Assembly (NCBI RefSeq): GCF_018860825.1
Contig: NZ_JAHKPZ010000012.1
Coordinates: 1-64,000 of the forward strand
DNA length: 64,000 nucleotides
Reading direction: 5' to 3'
Origin: Lacinutrix sp. C3R15
Lineage (GTDB): Bacteria > Bacteroidota > Bacteroidia > Flavobacteriales > Flavobacteriaceae
The position numbers and the translations under genes were made by a program. This document shows positions 1 to 9,600 of this stretch, one piece after another; within the stretch, counting starts at the first letter, position 1; the number at the start of each line of letters is the position of its first letter. The notes under the pieces were generated by a model, which saw only the letters and a list, made by a program, of their open reading frames with translations, had not been told where the DNA came from and made no database searches.

Positions 1-400
1 TATTATTGGTACTTTTTATTTATTATATAATACAGTCTATTTACTGTCATTCCTGCGTAGGCAGGTGTTTTTGTAATATTCATTATGTACTGTCATTCCT
101 GCGCAGGCAGGAATCTAAAGACTATTGTTACTTGTATGTGAATGGATTCCTGCTTTCGCAGGAATGACAATAGTCAATGCAATTTAATTATCAAGAAGGA
201 AGTTACTTCAAGGTATTATTGGTACTTTTTATTTATTATATAATACAGTCTATTTACTGTCATTCCTGCGTAGGCAGGAATCTAAATACTGTTGTTATTT
301 ATATGTGAATGGATTCCTGCTTTTGCAGGAATGACAAACGTGTATAGATTTTGTTTATTGTTTATATGTGGATTCCTACTTTGGCAGGAATGACAACAGT
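1..400. repeat. Cluster of six short hairpin repeats, partly tandemly duplicated
   Basis: Six copies, in alternating orientation, of a 20-nt hairpin of the form ATTCCTGC-NNNN-GCAGGAAT preceded by TGTC (or followed by GACA) start near 47, 91, 145, 253, 313 and 373. The first and last copies are imperfect. A 65-bp segment at 1-65 recurs without mismatch at 214-278, so the block is partly a tandem duplication of a unit of about 213 bp. It abuts the 3' end of topB, where the hairpins could end transcription. No ORF is visible. It resembles REP/MITE-like repeats of flavobacterial genomes; this is inference from structure. Confidence 0.75.
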
Positions 401-409
401 CAATGTAAA

Positions 410-2707
410 TTAATTACTTAATATTTTAAACACAAGTTCCTTAGTTAACTTTTCACCTCCTGCTTTTTTTCTTAAATCATCAAAAGTAAACACAAAATCA
501 CAACCCGTTTTATAGGCTGAACAACCATAAGCGGTTTTTCCTTTTATAACCGTTCCTTTTTTGCATTTAGGACATATTAAGGTATCTGGAATTTTAGTAG
601 TAGCCGTTTTTTTAGGTTCTAAAACCAATTCGAAGTTTTCATTGAATCGAAGTAATCCATCTACTTTACCTGTATCTGTTTTAAAGCCTTTTAGGTTAAC
701 AGTAGATCCTTTTTGTAATAAGCGAATAAATTGTTTTTCGGATATCTTTTTACCTTTAAAAGAAAAAGGTAAAACAAATTTGCAACCCTTACTGTAGTTT
801 GCGCATCCGTAAGCCGATTTTCCTTTAATAATAGACCCACTTTTACATTTAGGGCATTTCTCTGAAGTTATTCCTGCGGAAGTATTTGTTGCTTTTTTTG
901 TAGTTTTCTTACTTGCTCCAGCAGGTTTATTATTAACAGAAGATATATTAGCTTTTTTTGTTTCGCTTCTAACTTCATACACCAAACGATCTACCATTTG
1001 TTTCATCTGCTTGATAAAACTTCCAGCACTGTAAGTTCCTTTTTCAATATCTTTTAATTGCTTTTCCCATTTACCTGTAAGCTCGGCAGATTTTAGCATT
1101 TCATTTTGAATGGTATCAATTAGCTGAATTCCTGTTACTGTTGGAATAACTTGTTTTTTATTTCGTTTTATATACTTTCTTCTAAAAAGGGTTTCTATAA
1201 TATTTGCACGTGTAGAAGGACGACCAATTCCATTTTCTTTCATTAGCTCACGCAACTCATCATCATCTACTTGTTTCCCTGCTGTTTCCATAGCTCGAAG
1301 AAGAGAAGCTTCTGTATATTGTTTTGGTGGTTTGGTTTGCTTTTCTAAAAAGGAAGGTTCATGTGGTCCTTTTTCTCCTTTCTCAAAAGCAGGTAATATT
1401 CCTGTTTCTTTGGTTGTGCTATTGGGTGTTTCAAAAACAATTCGCCAACCTTTTTCCAGAATTTCCTTTCCTGTGGTTTTAAATTTTACCTTTTCTGCTT
1501 TTCCAACGACTGTGGTGTTAGACACTTTACAATCTGGATAAAATACTGCAATAAAACGACGCACAATAATATCATACACTTGTTGTTGGTTGTATTGCAG
1601 GTTCATTTGTTGTCCAGTAGGAATAATCGCGTGGTGATCGGTAACTTTACTATCGTCAAAAACCTTTTTAGTTTTCTTTAATTTTTTACCATGCAGTGGT
1701 TCTGTTAGTGCTGCATATTTGGTTAGGTTTTTTAATATTCCTGGTACTTTTGGGTACACATCATTTGGTAAAAAGGTAGTATCTACTCTTGGGTAGGTTA
1801 CCACTTTTTGTTCGTATAGTTTTTGAACAATCTTTAATGTTTCGTCTGCACTAAATCCAAATTTTGTATTACAATATACTTGTAATCCTGTTAAATCAAA
1901 TAGTTTGGGTGCATATTCATTACCAGCCTTTTTTGTAATAGAAACAATCTCAAAATCATGTTGCTTTACAATAGATGCTAGTTTTTCTCCATCTTCTACT
2001 TTAAGAAAACGACCTTCTTCATAACTAAATAAAGTTTCGCGATACATGGTTTGCAATTCCCAGTAAGGTTGTGGCTTAAAGTTTTCAATTTCTTTAAAAC
2101 GATTAACCAACATGGCAAGGGTAGGAGTTTGCACTCTTCCTACAGAAAGTACTTGTTTGTAGCCACCATGTTTTACGGTGTACAAACGTGTTGCATTCAT
2201 ACCTAAAAGCCAATCACCAATAGCCCGAGAAAATCCTGCGTAGTATAAATTATCATAATTTTCTGAAGGTTTCAAGCTGCTAAAACCTTCTTTTATTGCT
2301 TCGGTTGTTAAAGAAGAAATCCATAGTCTTTCTACTTTACCTTTATAACCTGCCTGGTTTATAACCCAACGTTGTATAAGTTCTCCTTCTTGTCCTGCAT
2401 CGCCACAATTTATAACCACATCTGCTTTATCAAATAAACTCTTTACAATTTTAAACTGTTTTTTTATTCCAGAATCTTTAGAAACCTTGGTTTCAAAGCG
2501 TTCGGGTAACATGGGCAGATTGTTAAGATCCCAACTTTTCCAATGCGGTTTATAATCGTTAGGTTCTTTTAATGTACAAAGGTGACCAAAGGTGTAAGTT
2601 ACCGCGTATCCATTACCTTCATAGTAACCATCGCGTTTAGTATTTGCTCCTAAAACAGAAGCAATTTCTCTAGCAACACTTGGTTTTTCGGCAATACATA
2701 CTTTCAT
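410..2707 (-). CDS. topB: DNA topoisomerase III (type IA)
   Basis: Type IA topoisomerase that cuts and passes single DNA strands through a 5'-phosphotyrosine link, used to decatenate and resolve recombination intermediates. The N-terminus has the toprim fold (MKVCIAEKPSVA) with acidic motif DAGQEGE at about residues 103-109. The SVGRVQTPTLAM motif is at 188-200, and the active-site tyrosine is Y305 in TYPRVDT. The C-terminus carries two similar four-cysteine zinc-ribbon modules (each CPKCKxG ... YGCxxYxxGC) at about 620-650 and 715-745. 765 aa is usual for Bacteroidetes TopB. It stands alone on the minus strand and starts at ATG. Confidence 0.95.
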   Translation of the reverse strand: MKVCIAEKPSVAREIASVLGANTKRDGYYEGNGYAVTYTFGHLCTLKEPNDYKPHWKSWDLNNLPMLPERFETKVSKDSGIKKQFKIVKSLFDKADVVINCGDAGQEGELIQRWVINQAGYKGKVERLWISSLTTEAIKEGFSSLKPSENYDNLYYAGFSRAIGDWLLGMNATRLYTVKHGGYKQVLSVGRVQTPTLAMLVNRFKEIENFKPQPYWELQTMYRETLFSYEEGRFLKVEDGEKLASIVKQHDFEIVSITKKAGNEYAPKLFDLTGLQVYCNTKFGFSADETLKIVQKLYEQKVVTYPRVDTTFLPNDVYPKVPGILKNLTKYAALTEPLHGKKLKKTKKVFDDSKVTDHHAIIPTGQQMNLQYNQQQVYDIIVRRFIAVFYPDCKVSNTTVVGKAEKVKFKTTGKEILEKGWRIVFETPNSTTKETGILPAFEKGEKGPHEPSFLEKQTKPPKQYTEASLLRAMETAGKQVDDDELRELMKENGIGRPSTRANIIETLFRRKYIKRNKKQVIPTVTGIQLIDTIQNEMLKSAELTGKWEKQLKDIEKGTYSAGSFIKQMKQMVDRLVYEVRSETKKANISSVNNKPAGASKKTTKKATNTSAGITSEKCPKCKSGSIIKGKSAYGCANYSKGCKFVLPFSFKGKKISEKQFIRLLQKGSTVNLKGFKTDTGKVDGLLRFNENFELVLEPKKTATTKIPDTLICPKCKKGTVIKGKTAYGCSAYKTGCDFVFTFDDLRKKAGGEKLTKELVFKILSN

Positions 2708-2804
2708 TGACAGTTTTTATTTGAAGTCGCAAAGTACATAATTTTCGGTTTTTTTTATAGAACAACTCTTGAAAAGTATTAGTATATTTCCTTTTTTTTA
2801 CGCC

Positions 2805-3743
2805 ATGAAACATAAACAAGCCATATTAGCAAGTTATAAAAGAATTGCTCCTTATATTCACAAAACGCCAGTACTTAGCTCTCTAGGAATTAATGACATT
2901 TGCGAAACGAATTTATTTTTTAAATGTGAAAACTTTCAGAAAATGGGAGCATTTAAAATGCGTGGAGCCACTAATGCTATCTTACAATTAACCAAAGACC
3001 AACGCAGTAGAGGAGTGGTCACACATTCTTCAGGAAACTTTGCGCAAGCACTATCTTTAGCCGCTAAAAGTTTGGGCGTAACTGCTTATATTGTGATGCC
3101 TGAAAACGCACCACAAGTAAAAAAAGATGCTGTTTTAGGCTATCATGGAAAAATTACCATTTGCAAAGCTACGCTTGAAGCTAGAGAAGCTACTTCTGCA
3201 CAAATAGCAAAAGAAACAGGAGCAACTTTTGTACATCCTTCTAATGACATAGATGTTATATATGGAAATGCAACAGCAGGTTTAAAATTTTTACAGGAAA
3301 AACCAAATTTAAATATGGTAATTGCTCCTGTTGGAGGAGGAGGTTTATTAGCAGGAACTGCTTTGGCAACACATTACTTTGGTAATAATTGTGTAGCTAT
3401 TGGAGGAGAACCTAGTGCTGTTGATGATGCATACCGATCTTTGCAAAGCGGAAAAATAGAAGTTAATACAAACACAAATACCATTGCGGATGGCTTAAGA
3501 ACAAATTTAGGAGATATTAATTTTCCTATTTTGCAAAAGTATGTAGATAAAATTATTTGCGTAGATGAAGCCAGTATTTTAGAAGCCATGAAGCTTATTT
3601 ATGAGCGTCTTAAAATAGTTGTTGAACCCTCTAGTGCTGTAGCTTTAGCTGTTGTTTTAAGAAACAAAAAACACTTTGAAAACAAGCAGGTTGGTATTCT
3701 CCTTTCTGGCGGAAATGTAGATTTACAAAAACTACCTTATTAA
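2805..3743 (+). CDS. Threonine/serine dehydratase family PLP enzyme (ammonia-lyase or racemase type)
   Basis: Fold-type II PLP enzyme that deaminates threonine or serine to the 2-oxo acid; some members racemise serine. The PLP lysine is K51 in GAFKMRGA, the phosphate-binding loop is VGGGG (near residue 178), and SSGNFAQA is the substrate loop. There is no C-terminal ACT domain, so it is the short, catabolic or serine-racemase-like form of about 312 aa rather than full-length IlvA. A TTG at 2769 would add 12 hydrophobic residues; I prefer ATG 2805 because the family begins at this point (MKHKQAILASYKRI). Divergent from topB, with about 97 bp between them. Confidence 0.88.
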   Translation: MKHKQAILASYKRIAPYIHKTPVLSSLGINDICETNLFFKCENFQKMGAFKMRGATNAILQLTKDQRSRGVVTHSSGNFAQALSLAAKSLGVTAYIVMPENAPQVKKDAVLGYHGKITICKATLEAREATSAQIAKETGATFVHPSNDIDVIYGNATAGLKFLQEKPNLNMVIAPVGGGGLLAGTALATHYFGNNCVAIGGEPSAVDDAYRSLQSGKIEVNTNTNTIADGLRTNLGDINFPILQKYVDKIICVDEASILEAMKLIYERLKIVVEPSSAVALAVVLRNKKHFENKQVGILLSGGNVDLQKLPY

Positions 3744-3854
3744 TTATAATTACCAAATACTCTGTAAAAGTAAGCTCTAATTTTTGCTTACCAGTAAGGA
3801 AATCAATATCTTTGAGGCATATTAACAAGTAAAAAATACATTTTAAGGTAATTA

Positions 3855-4316
3855 ATGGCAAAATCACAACAGACATTTAACAAAAGCGAAAAGGAGAAGA
3901 AACGTTTGAAAAAACGTGAAGATAAGCGTAAAAAAATGGAAGCTCGAAAGGCTGAAAAAGAAGCAAACGGTACAGAAGGAATTCAGTTTGCGTACGTTGA
4001 TCATAATGGTAACTTAACAGATACTCCACCAGATCCTGCTTTAAAAGTTAAAGTAAAAGCTGCCAATATTGAAGTAAGTATTCCTAAAACATTAGAAGGA
4101 GATAAAGAAGCATTTGACCCTGTAAGAACAGGTAATGTTTCGTTTTTTGATACCTCTAAAGGTTTCGGGTTTATTATAGATTCTGAAAACAATGAAAAAT
4201 ACTTTTGCCATGTTAGTGGTTTAATAGACCAAATAACAGAAGGTAATAGAGTTTCTTTTGAACTTGAAAAAGGTCAACGTGGTATGAATGCAGTAAAAGT
4301 AAAAATACTGAAGTAG
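3855..4316 (+). CDS. Cold-shock-domain protein with basic N-terminal extension
   Basis: 153-aa predicted RNA-binding protein. The N-terminal 40 residues are a highly basic, probably helical segment rich in Lys, Arg and Glu. A linker follows, then a C-terminal cold-shock OB-fold (about residues 92-153) with RNP1-like GFGFI and RNP2-like YFCHV motifs. Related proteins in Bacteroidetes act as nucleic-acid chaperones; a precise role cannot be read from sequence. Monocistronic, ending at a strong bidirectional hairpin. Confidence 0.88.
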   Translation: MAKSQQTFNKSEKEKKRLKKREDKRKKMEARKAEKEANGTEGIQFAYVDHNGNLTDTPPDPALKVKVKAANIEVSIPKTLEGDKEAFDPVRTGNVSFFDTSKGFGFIIDSENNEKYFCHVSGLIDQITEGNRVSFELEKGQRGMNAVKVKILK

Positions 4317-4337
4317 TTTTACTCACAATACAATATT

Positions 4338-4373
4338 AAAAAAAAGCTTCTTATAAAATAAGAAGCTTTTTTT
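4338..4373. terminator. Bidirectional rho-independent terminator
   Basis: Perfect stem AAAAAGCTTCTTA / TAAGAAGCTTTTT with a short AT loop, A-run on one side and T-run on the other, between two convergent genes (the cold-shock protein and the mechanosensitive channel). It can serve both strands. Confidence 0.85.
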
Positions 4374-4405
4374 TGTTTACACTTTAATTTTTAACTCGTA
4401 AGTGT

Positions 4406-5680
4406 TTAATTACTAGCATTAGTTTCTGCTGCTATTGTTGTTGATAATTCATATATCTCTAAATCAAAATAAGGTATTGCAGACAGGCTGTGATCAAAGA
4501 TATCTGAAATAATATATTCGTAATTTTCCCAGCGTTTATCTTTGCTAAAGGCATAGATTTCAAGAGGTAAACCTTGTGGTGTTGGAGCTAATTGACGTGT
4601 CATGATGGTCATGTCTTTGTTAATTGCAGAATGATTTTCTATATACAGCTGTATATACTTTCTAAAAACACCTAAATTGGTAAGGTTTCTACCATTAATT
4701 AAAACCGATTTATCTATGTTATTTTCTGTATTATACGCATCAATAATACTTTTCCTTTCTGTTAAGTAACTAGTAATAAGTTGAATTTTTTGTAGTTTAT
4801 TAATATCCTCATCAGTTAAATAATGTACACTAGTAGCTTTTATAATAATAGACCTTTTAATTCTTCTACCACCAGAATCACTCATTCCGCGCCAGTTTTT
4901 AAAAGAATCTGAAATAAGTGCATAGGTAGGAATAGTGGTAATGGTTTTATCAAAATTTTGCACTTTTACTGTAGAAAGATTAATTTCTATAACATCACCA
5001 TCTGCACCATATTTTTCAAAGGTAATCCAGTCTCCAATACGCACCATATCATTTATAGATACTTGAATACTAGCGACAAAACCAAGAATGGTGTCTTTAA
5101 AAACTAAAAGAATAATAGCAGAAGCAGCACCAATTGTGGTAGCAAATTTCCAGAAAGATATTCCTGTAATAATGGCAAAAATAGAGAAGAGGCCAAACAT
5201 CCAGGCAAAAATCATAAATACTTGAATGTAACTATCAATAGGTTTGTCTTTAAAACGAGGGAGTGTTTTAAAAAAGTCTTTTAGGGTATTTAAAAAACTA
5301 CGAACCACCCAAAGTGCTAGTACAATACCAAATACTTTTAATCCTTTTTCTATAAAATTTTCTAGATATGGAAAATCATCAAACACAGTTGGTATAAACT
5401 CTAAAGCAATAATAAGTGGTATAATATGCGCTATATTACGAGGGACTTTATTTTTAACAAGTATGTTATCAAATTTAGATTTGGATTTAATAGCAAAAAG
5501 ATTAAAAGCTTTAATTATTATTTTTCTAATAATAAAGTCAATAATAAAAACCACAATAAATAAAGCGATAAACAAACCAAGCATATTAAGATACTTTGCT
5601 GTATTGCTAGAAATACCTAATTGTATTAGGTAATCGTATAAAAAATGTTTTATAGTTGTTAGGTTATTAAATGTATGCAT
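4406..5680 (-). CDS. MscS-family mechanosensitive ion channel
   Basis: 424-aa inner-membrane protein of the small-conductance mechanosensitive channel family, YbdG-like. About five hydrophobic segments lie in residues 30-210, followed by the MscS beta-domain (VRIGDWITF-KYGADGDVIEI, near 225-245) and a mixed alpha/beta cytoplasmic tail. The N-terminus has no cleavable signal. Its likely role is release of solutes on osmotic downshock. Monocistronic and convergent with the cold-shock gene; the accessory island starts beyond its 5' side. Confidence 0.92.
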   Translation of the reverse strand: MHTFNNLTTIKHFLYDYLIQLGISSNTAKYLNMLGLFIALFIVVFIIDFIIRKIIIKAFNLFAIKSKSKFDNILVKNKVPRNIAHIIPLIIALEFIPTVFDDFPYLENFIEKGLKVFGIVLALWVVRSFLNTLKDFFKTLPRFKDKPIDSYIQVFMIFAWMFGLFSIFAIITGISFWKFATTIGAASAIILLVFKDTILGFVASIQVSINDMVRIGDWITFEKYGADGDVIEINLSTVKVQNFDKTITTIPTYALISDSFKNWRGMSDSGGRRIKRSIIIKATSVHYLTDEDINKLQKIQLITSYLTERKSIIDAYNTENNIDKSVLINGRNLTNLGVFRKYIQLYIENHSAINKDMTIMTRQLAPTPQGLPLEIYAFSKDKRWENYEYIISDIFDHSLSAIPYFDLEIYELSTTIAAETNASN

Positions 5681-6648
5681 ATAATTAATTTATACTACAA
5701 AAGTACTTTATGTTTTACACCTAAACGAATGTATTAATTTTTTATTAACGCTTATTTTAGCCTTAAAAATTAAAAAGCTTTATAAGTTATAAGATTGGTT
5801 AAGGAGGTAGTAACAAAATATTCTATTTTACATAATATTAATTATAGTACAAATTATAAATAGGTTTATCCGGTGGATTAAGCTATTTATAACACAGATG
5901 GCGTGCTGGAGAAATTATGATGTTTAGTACTACACATTCTATTTATAAAAAAAATGATAGCTATAATTCTATATTATGTAAAATATCCCAGAAGCATTCG
6001 TTTTCATAAGATTAATTGGAACTTGGGTCATTAGACTAATAAGCGGTTTGCTTCGCAGCGTTTAAAAAACATTTGTATCTATAATTAGCCGTTATGTAAA
6101 ATAGCCGCCACCAAGCGCTCGATTGCTTTTTAAAAATTTAAATGCCCAATATGGCATTTATTTTTAAACACAATTTCCAACCGCTTTGCCAGCGCCAAAA
6201 AAAAGCTAACTTTTAGATGTTATCATAATTCTCGTAATTGGGTATTTATTGGTAATATTTTTTTCTACGCGATTCTCGTAAGCTTGCCATAAGAGCTTAA
6301 ATTTTAAGAAAAATAAAATTCCAAGCACTTATTCTATTCTCGTTACCGTTTAATCTTTTTTAATTGTAACTTCTAATATTATGTAAAATAGAAATTAAAG
6401 ATTTGAACTTCTTAAGTTTTCATTCTTATCTTTTTTTCTTGATAAAAAAAGAAACAAAAAAATCAAGACTGCATAAACTTTTGGAAACAATTACGGCTCG
6501 TTACGCTATATTTTAGGAAACATTGTAACTTCTTAAGATTGCTTTGAAATTGTTGTATAATTAGAATTCTTAAATACAGTATTACTAGACCCCTAAAATA
6601 TACACGCTCCACTCACCTATTGTTTTAGCCAAAATTTTATGAGGTCGT
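5681..6648. other. Long non-coding stretch at island edge
   Basis: About 970 bp without a plausible gene. It holds a 20-bp inverted repeat pair (5821-5840 / 6374-6393), three further copies of the core TTATGTAAAATA, a hairpin AAATGCC-caatat-GGCATTT near 6139-6159 inside a larger imperfect palindrome (about 6040-6195, arms containing AAGCGGTT and AACCGCTT), and an A/T-run hairpin near 6431-6465 (CTTGAT followed by ATCAAG). No tRNA was seen. The stretch reads like repeat-derived DNA at an integration-prone locus. Confidence 0.6.
5821..6393. repeat. Non-coding segment bounded by a perfect 20-bp inverted repeat
   Basis: TTCTATTTTACATAATATTA at 5821-5840 is the exact reverse complement of 6374-6393. 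Two inner sites share CTATAATT followed by TTATGTAAAATA (5966-5990 and 6079-6103). No transposase ORF lies between the arms, so a MITE-like or other non-autonomous element is possible. No target-site duplication was recognised with confidence. Confidence 0.5.
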
Positions 6649-9600
6649 TTAGAATCTATTCGGCATTATAAATTTCCTCATCCTTTCAGATTCTGCTCTT
6701 CTATATTGCTCTTGTATCTTACTCTTTATATAGCTTTTGATAGGAATAATGACAAGTTTATTATGAAACCTATCGACGCTTTCGAGAAGGTTTCCCCATT
6801 TTTTCGCATAAAGTTCTCCCCAAATCACTTCTCCCATTTGAACTCCCGCATTTCCAATCCAATCAATTTTCTTAAAGAAATCCAATCCAGAATTTATATT
6901 TAAAAAATGATGAAGTAGTTCTTCATACTGTTCTATTAAACACTCTTTTACAGTGTCAAATATAATTTGAATACAATCACTATCCAATGCATTTTTGGTT
7001 ATATAACTTTTAATGAAAACAAACGCATTTTGCTTTTGCTCATCGTTTTTTAAGTTATGAAACAAAGCCGATACAGAATGCTCACCAAGCCCAATATATT
7101 GTTCTTTTTCAATTAATAATTTTATTATATTTTCAATATTAATAGTGTCTTTTGGGTTATCCCAAATAAATGATATATCAAGACTTTTTACATCTCTATG
7201 AACATCATATTTGGTGTAAAAATGAGAGAAAAAGTCAAAAAGAAATTTTGGATACTTATTATAAATACTTTTAAACCCTTTTTTCTGGTAATCAAAAGAC
7301 GATCCTGATTTTCCAAACTCAAATTGCTGAAAATATGATTTTTTAATCAGGTCAAAATCATCTTTAAAAATATCTAAATTATCTGTAAATGGGTAGTCAG
7401 AGAAGATAATTCTAATTGATTCTTTTTCGATTTTATTAGAAATAATATCAATTACTTTCTTTAGAAAAAGCTTATCAATGATAAGAAATTTTGACAATTG
7501 ATCTAAATATAAATAGCTTGGTTTAGTAATACTTTTTATAGTATTCAAAGCTTCATTATAATAGTAATTATCAATATGTTCTTTCGGTAATCTAACTAAA
7601 GAATCTAGTTTCCAACTGATACTATTTTCATTTTCCCAGTCATTAAGTAGTTCCCAAAGTGATAAGGACCATTCTTTTGTTGCATTATTTATGGTAAACA
7701 AGGTTTTATATAAGGTTCTTATATCATAGTTTTTATCTAAATACTGCTTAAGCAAACTGAATCCAACTTCATTATTATTTTTGAAATTTTCAGAAATAAT
7801 TATATCAATTGAGTTTTCAATTTGTGAATTACTATTCTTACTAACTTTTAGAACATTTTCAATCGAATCAAAAAATGAATTAAAATTCGCACTACTAGAA
7901 AAAGTGAAATTTTTCTTTAGGTTTTCCGTTTTGAGTTCTTCATACTTTCTCCAATCTGTATAGTCATATTCATCTCTATCTCTCAATCTATTCCAGTCAA
8001 TTTTTCTAAAGTTTCTATATTCAAGTGTATTGAATTTTGATTCTAATTTTTGGTATGACAAATCTGTAATTTCTTTTTCACGATTTAATGAACTTATAAG
8101 ATCATTAACAACATAAGTTTCATTAAAAGATTTTGATGAAAAATGTTTTGAAATAAATGGAATTAATATTGATAAGTCAAAATCAATTATTTTAGGGTTC
8201 CTATTTCTATATTCAGGTTTATACTCATTTATAACTGTCACTACTTCACCTCTACTTCCATTAAAACAGTAAAATAGAGTTTCCCAGATATCCTTTCGAA
8301 TTTCTCTTATTTCTTTACTATCTGTAATTGGATAATCATAAAATGTAATTGAATTTTTTCTTCCACCATGTGTAATATGGAATGAATGTTTCAAAAAGGT
8401 TTTAGCTAATTCAAAGAAAGCGACAGAGTAATGATGCAAGCCTTCTTTAATTTTTTCTTTCATTAAATTTATGAACGTAGATTGCCTCTTGTATGCATAT
8501 TTTTCATCTGGCTCATCAAACAATAAAGTTTCTCTAATTCTTCTTACAAATTCTGGCAAATGTTCAGGTCGCTTCCTGACGTATTCAAATCCGAGTTCAA
8601 TGGAAGGTATAAATGAATCACTATAATTTCTATAAAAACGTGATAAATAATCTAAAGTTTGTTCTCTATTATGAACGAAGTCATTGGTTTCATAAGATCC
8701 AGAATATATAGGATTTTTAGGCTCTTCAATTAAGTTTACTTTATTTAAGAAGAAGGATAATGTTGCATCTGGTTTATAAAACCAAAAAACATCTAAAAAT
8801 TCTAATAATTTTGAATTATCATCTTTATTTATAACAATATATTTATCTATAACAGGATTGATTTTAGATAAAACCTTTTCATAACCAAACGAATTATTTG
8901 CAGGTATAATACTATCCTTAATATGATATTTGTCTGTTTCAAAATAATTAAATAGTAGAGTTTCAAAAGATAATAATCCATCTCTTATGAAAACTATATA
9001 GAAGAAGTATGTTGCCATTACTTGTTCTGAAATACGAATATGATTATATTGAATTTCTACAAGTTCCTTTTGGTGTAATAACTCAATTGCTTCATTGAAT
9101 TTATAATAATCCAAATTGAAGTCTAATAGTATTTTATTTATAAAACTTCTGTTTTCTCTATCAATTGTGAAGAAAAATGAAACAAGTGCTAAAGACTTTA
9201 ATAAGTCTTTATTTGAAAACAAATCAAAATCAATTGCATAGCTTTTAAAATAGGATTCGAACAAGTCTCCAACATCTCCAAGTAAAAATTCTATTTCTTT
9301 TTCTAAAGCTAAACGAGCTCCCATAATTGCAAGACGTGCATTTCCGTCTGCAATTTGAACAATCTTTTTTTGATATTTACTATTTATAATTTTAAATGAA
9401 TCACTTTTTAATATGTCTATTATTTCCTCATCAGAAAACTTTGGTATATCTATAGTTTCAACATCAAAATCGTGACTTAAATTATAAATATCTGATAGAG
9501 CATAATTCCTAACAGTTATAATTAACTTTAAATTTCCTTTTCTTTTTGATTTAAAAAAACCAAAAATCTGTGATAGGTTTGGTAATTGTCTATTAGCGTC

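Noticed and set aside
1-400. CRISPR array
   Set aside because: Repeats alternate in orientation, spacers are partly duplicated, and no cas genes are present.
561-797. Plus-strand ORF inside topB
   Set aside because: Shadow frame of the clearly coding topB on the other strand; no family features.
2769-2804. TTG start for the PLP enzyme
   Set aside because: Adds 12 hydrophobic residues not seen at the start of this family; ATG 2805 fits better.
5681-6648. tRNA or integrase attachment gene at the island edge
   Set aside because: I looked for a T-loop like GGTTCGAATCC and an acceptor stem and found none; no integrase ORF either.
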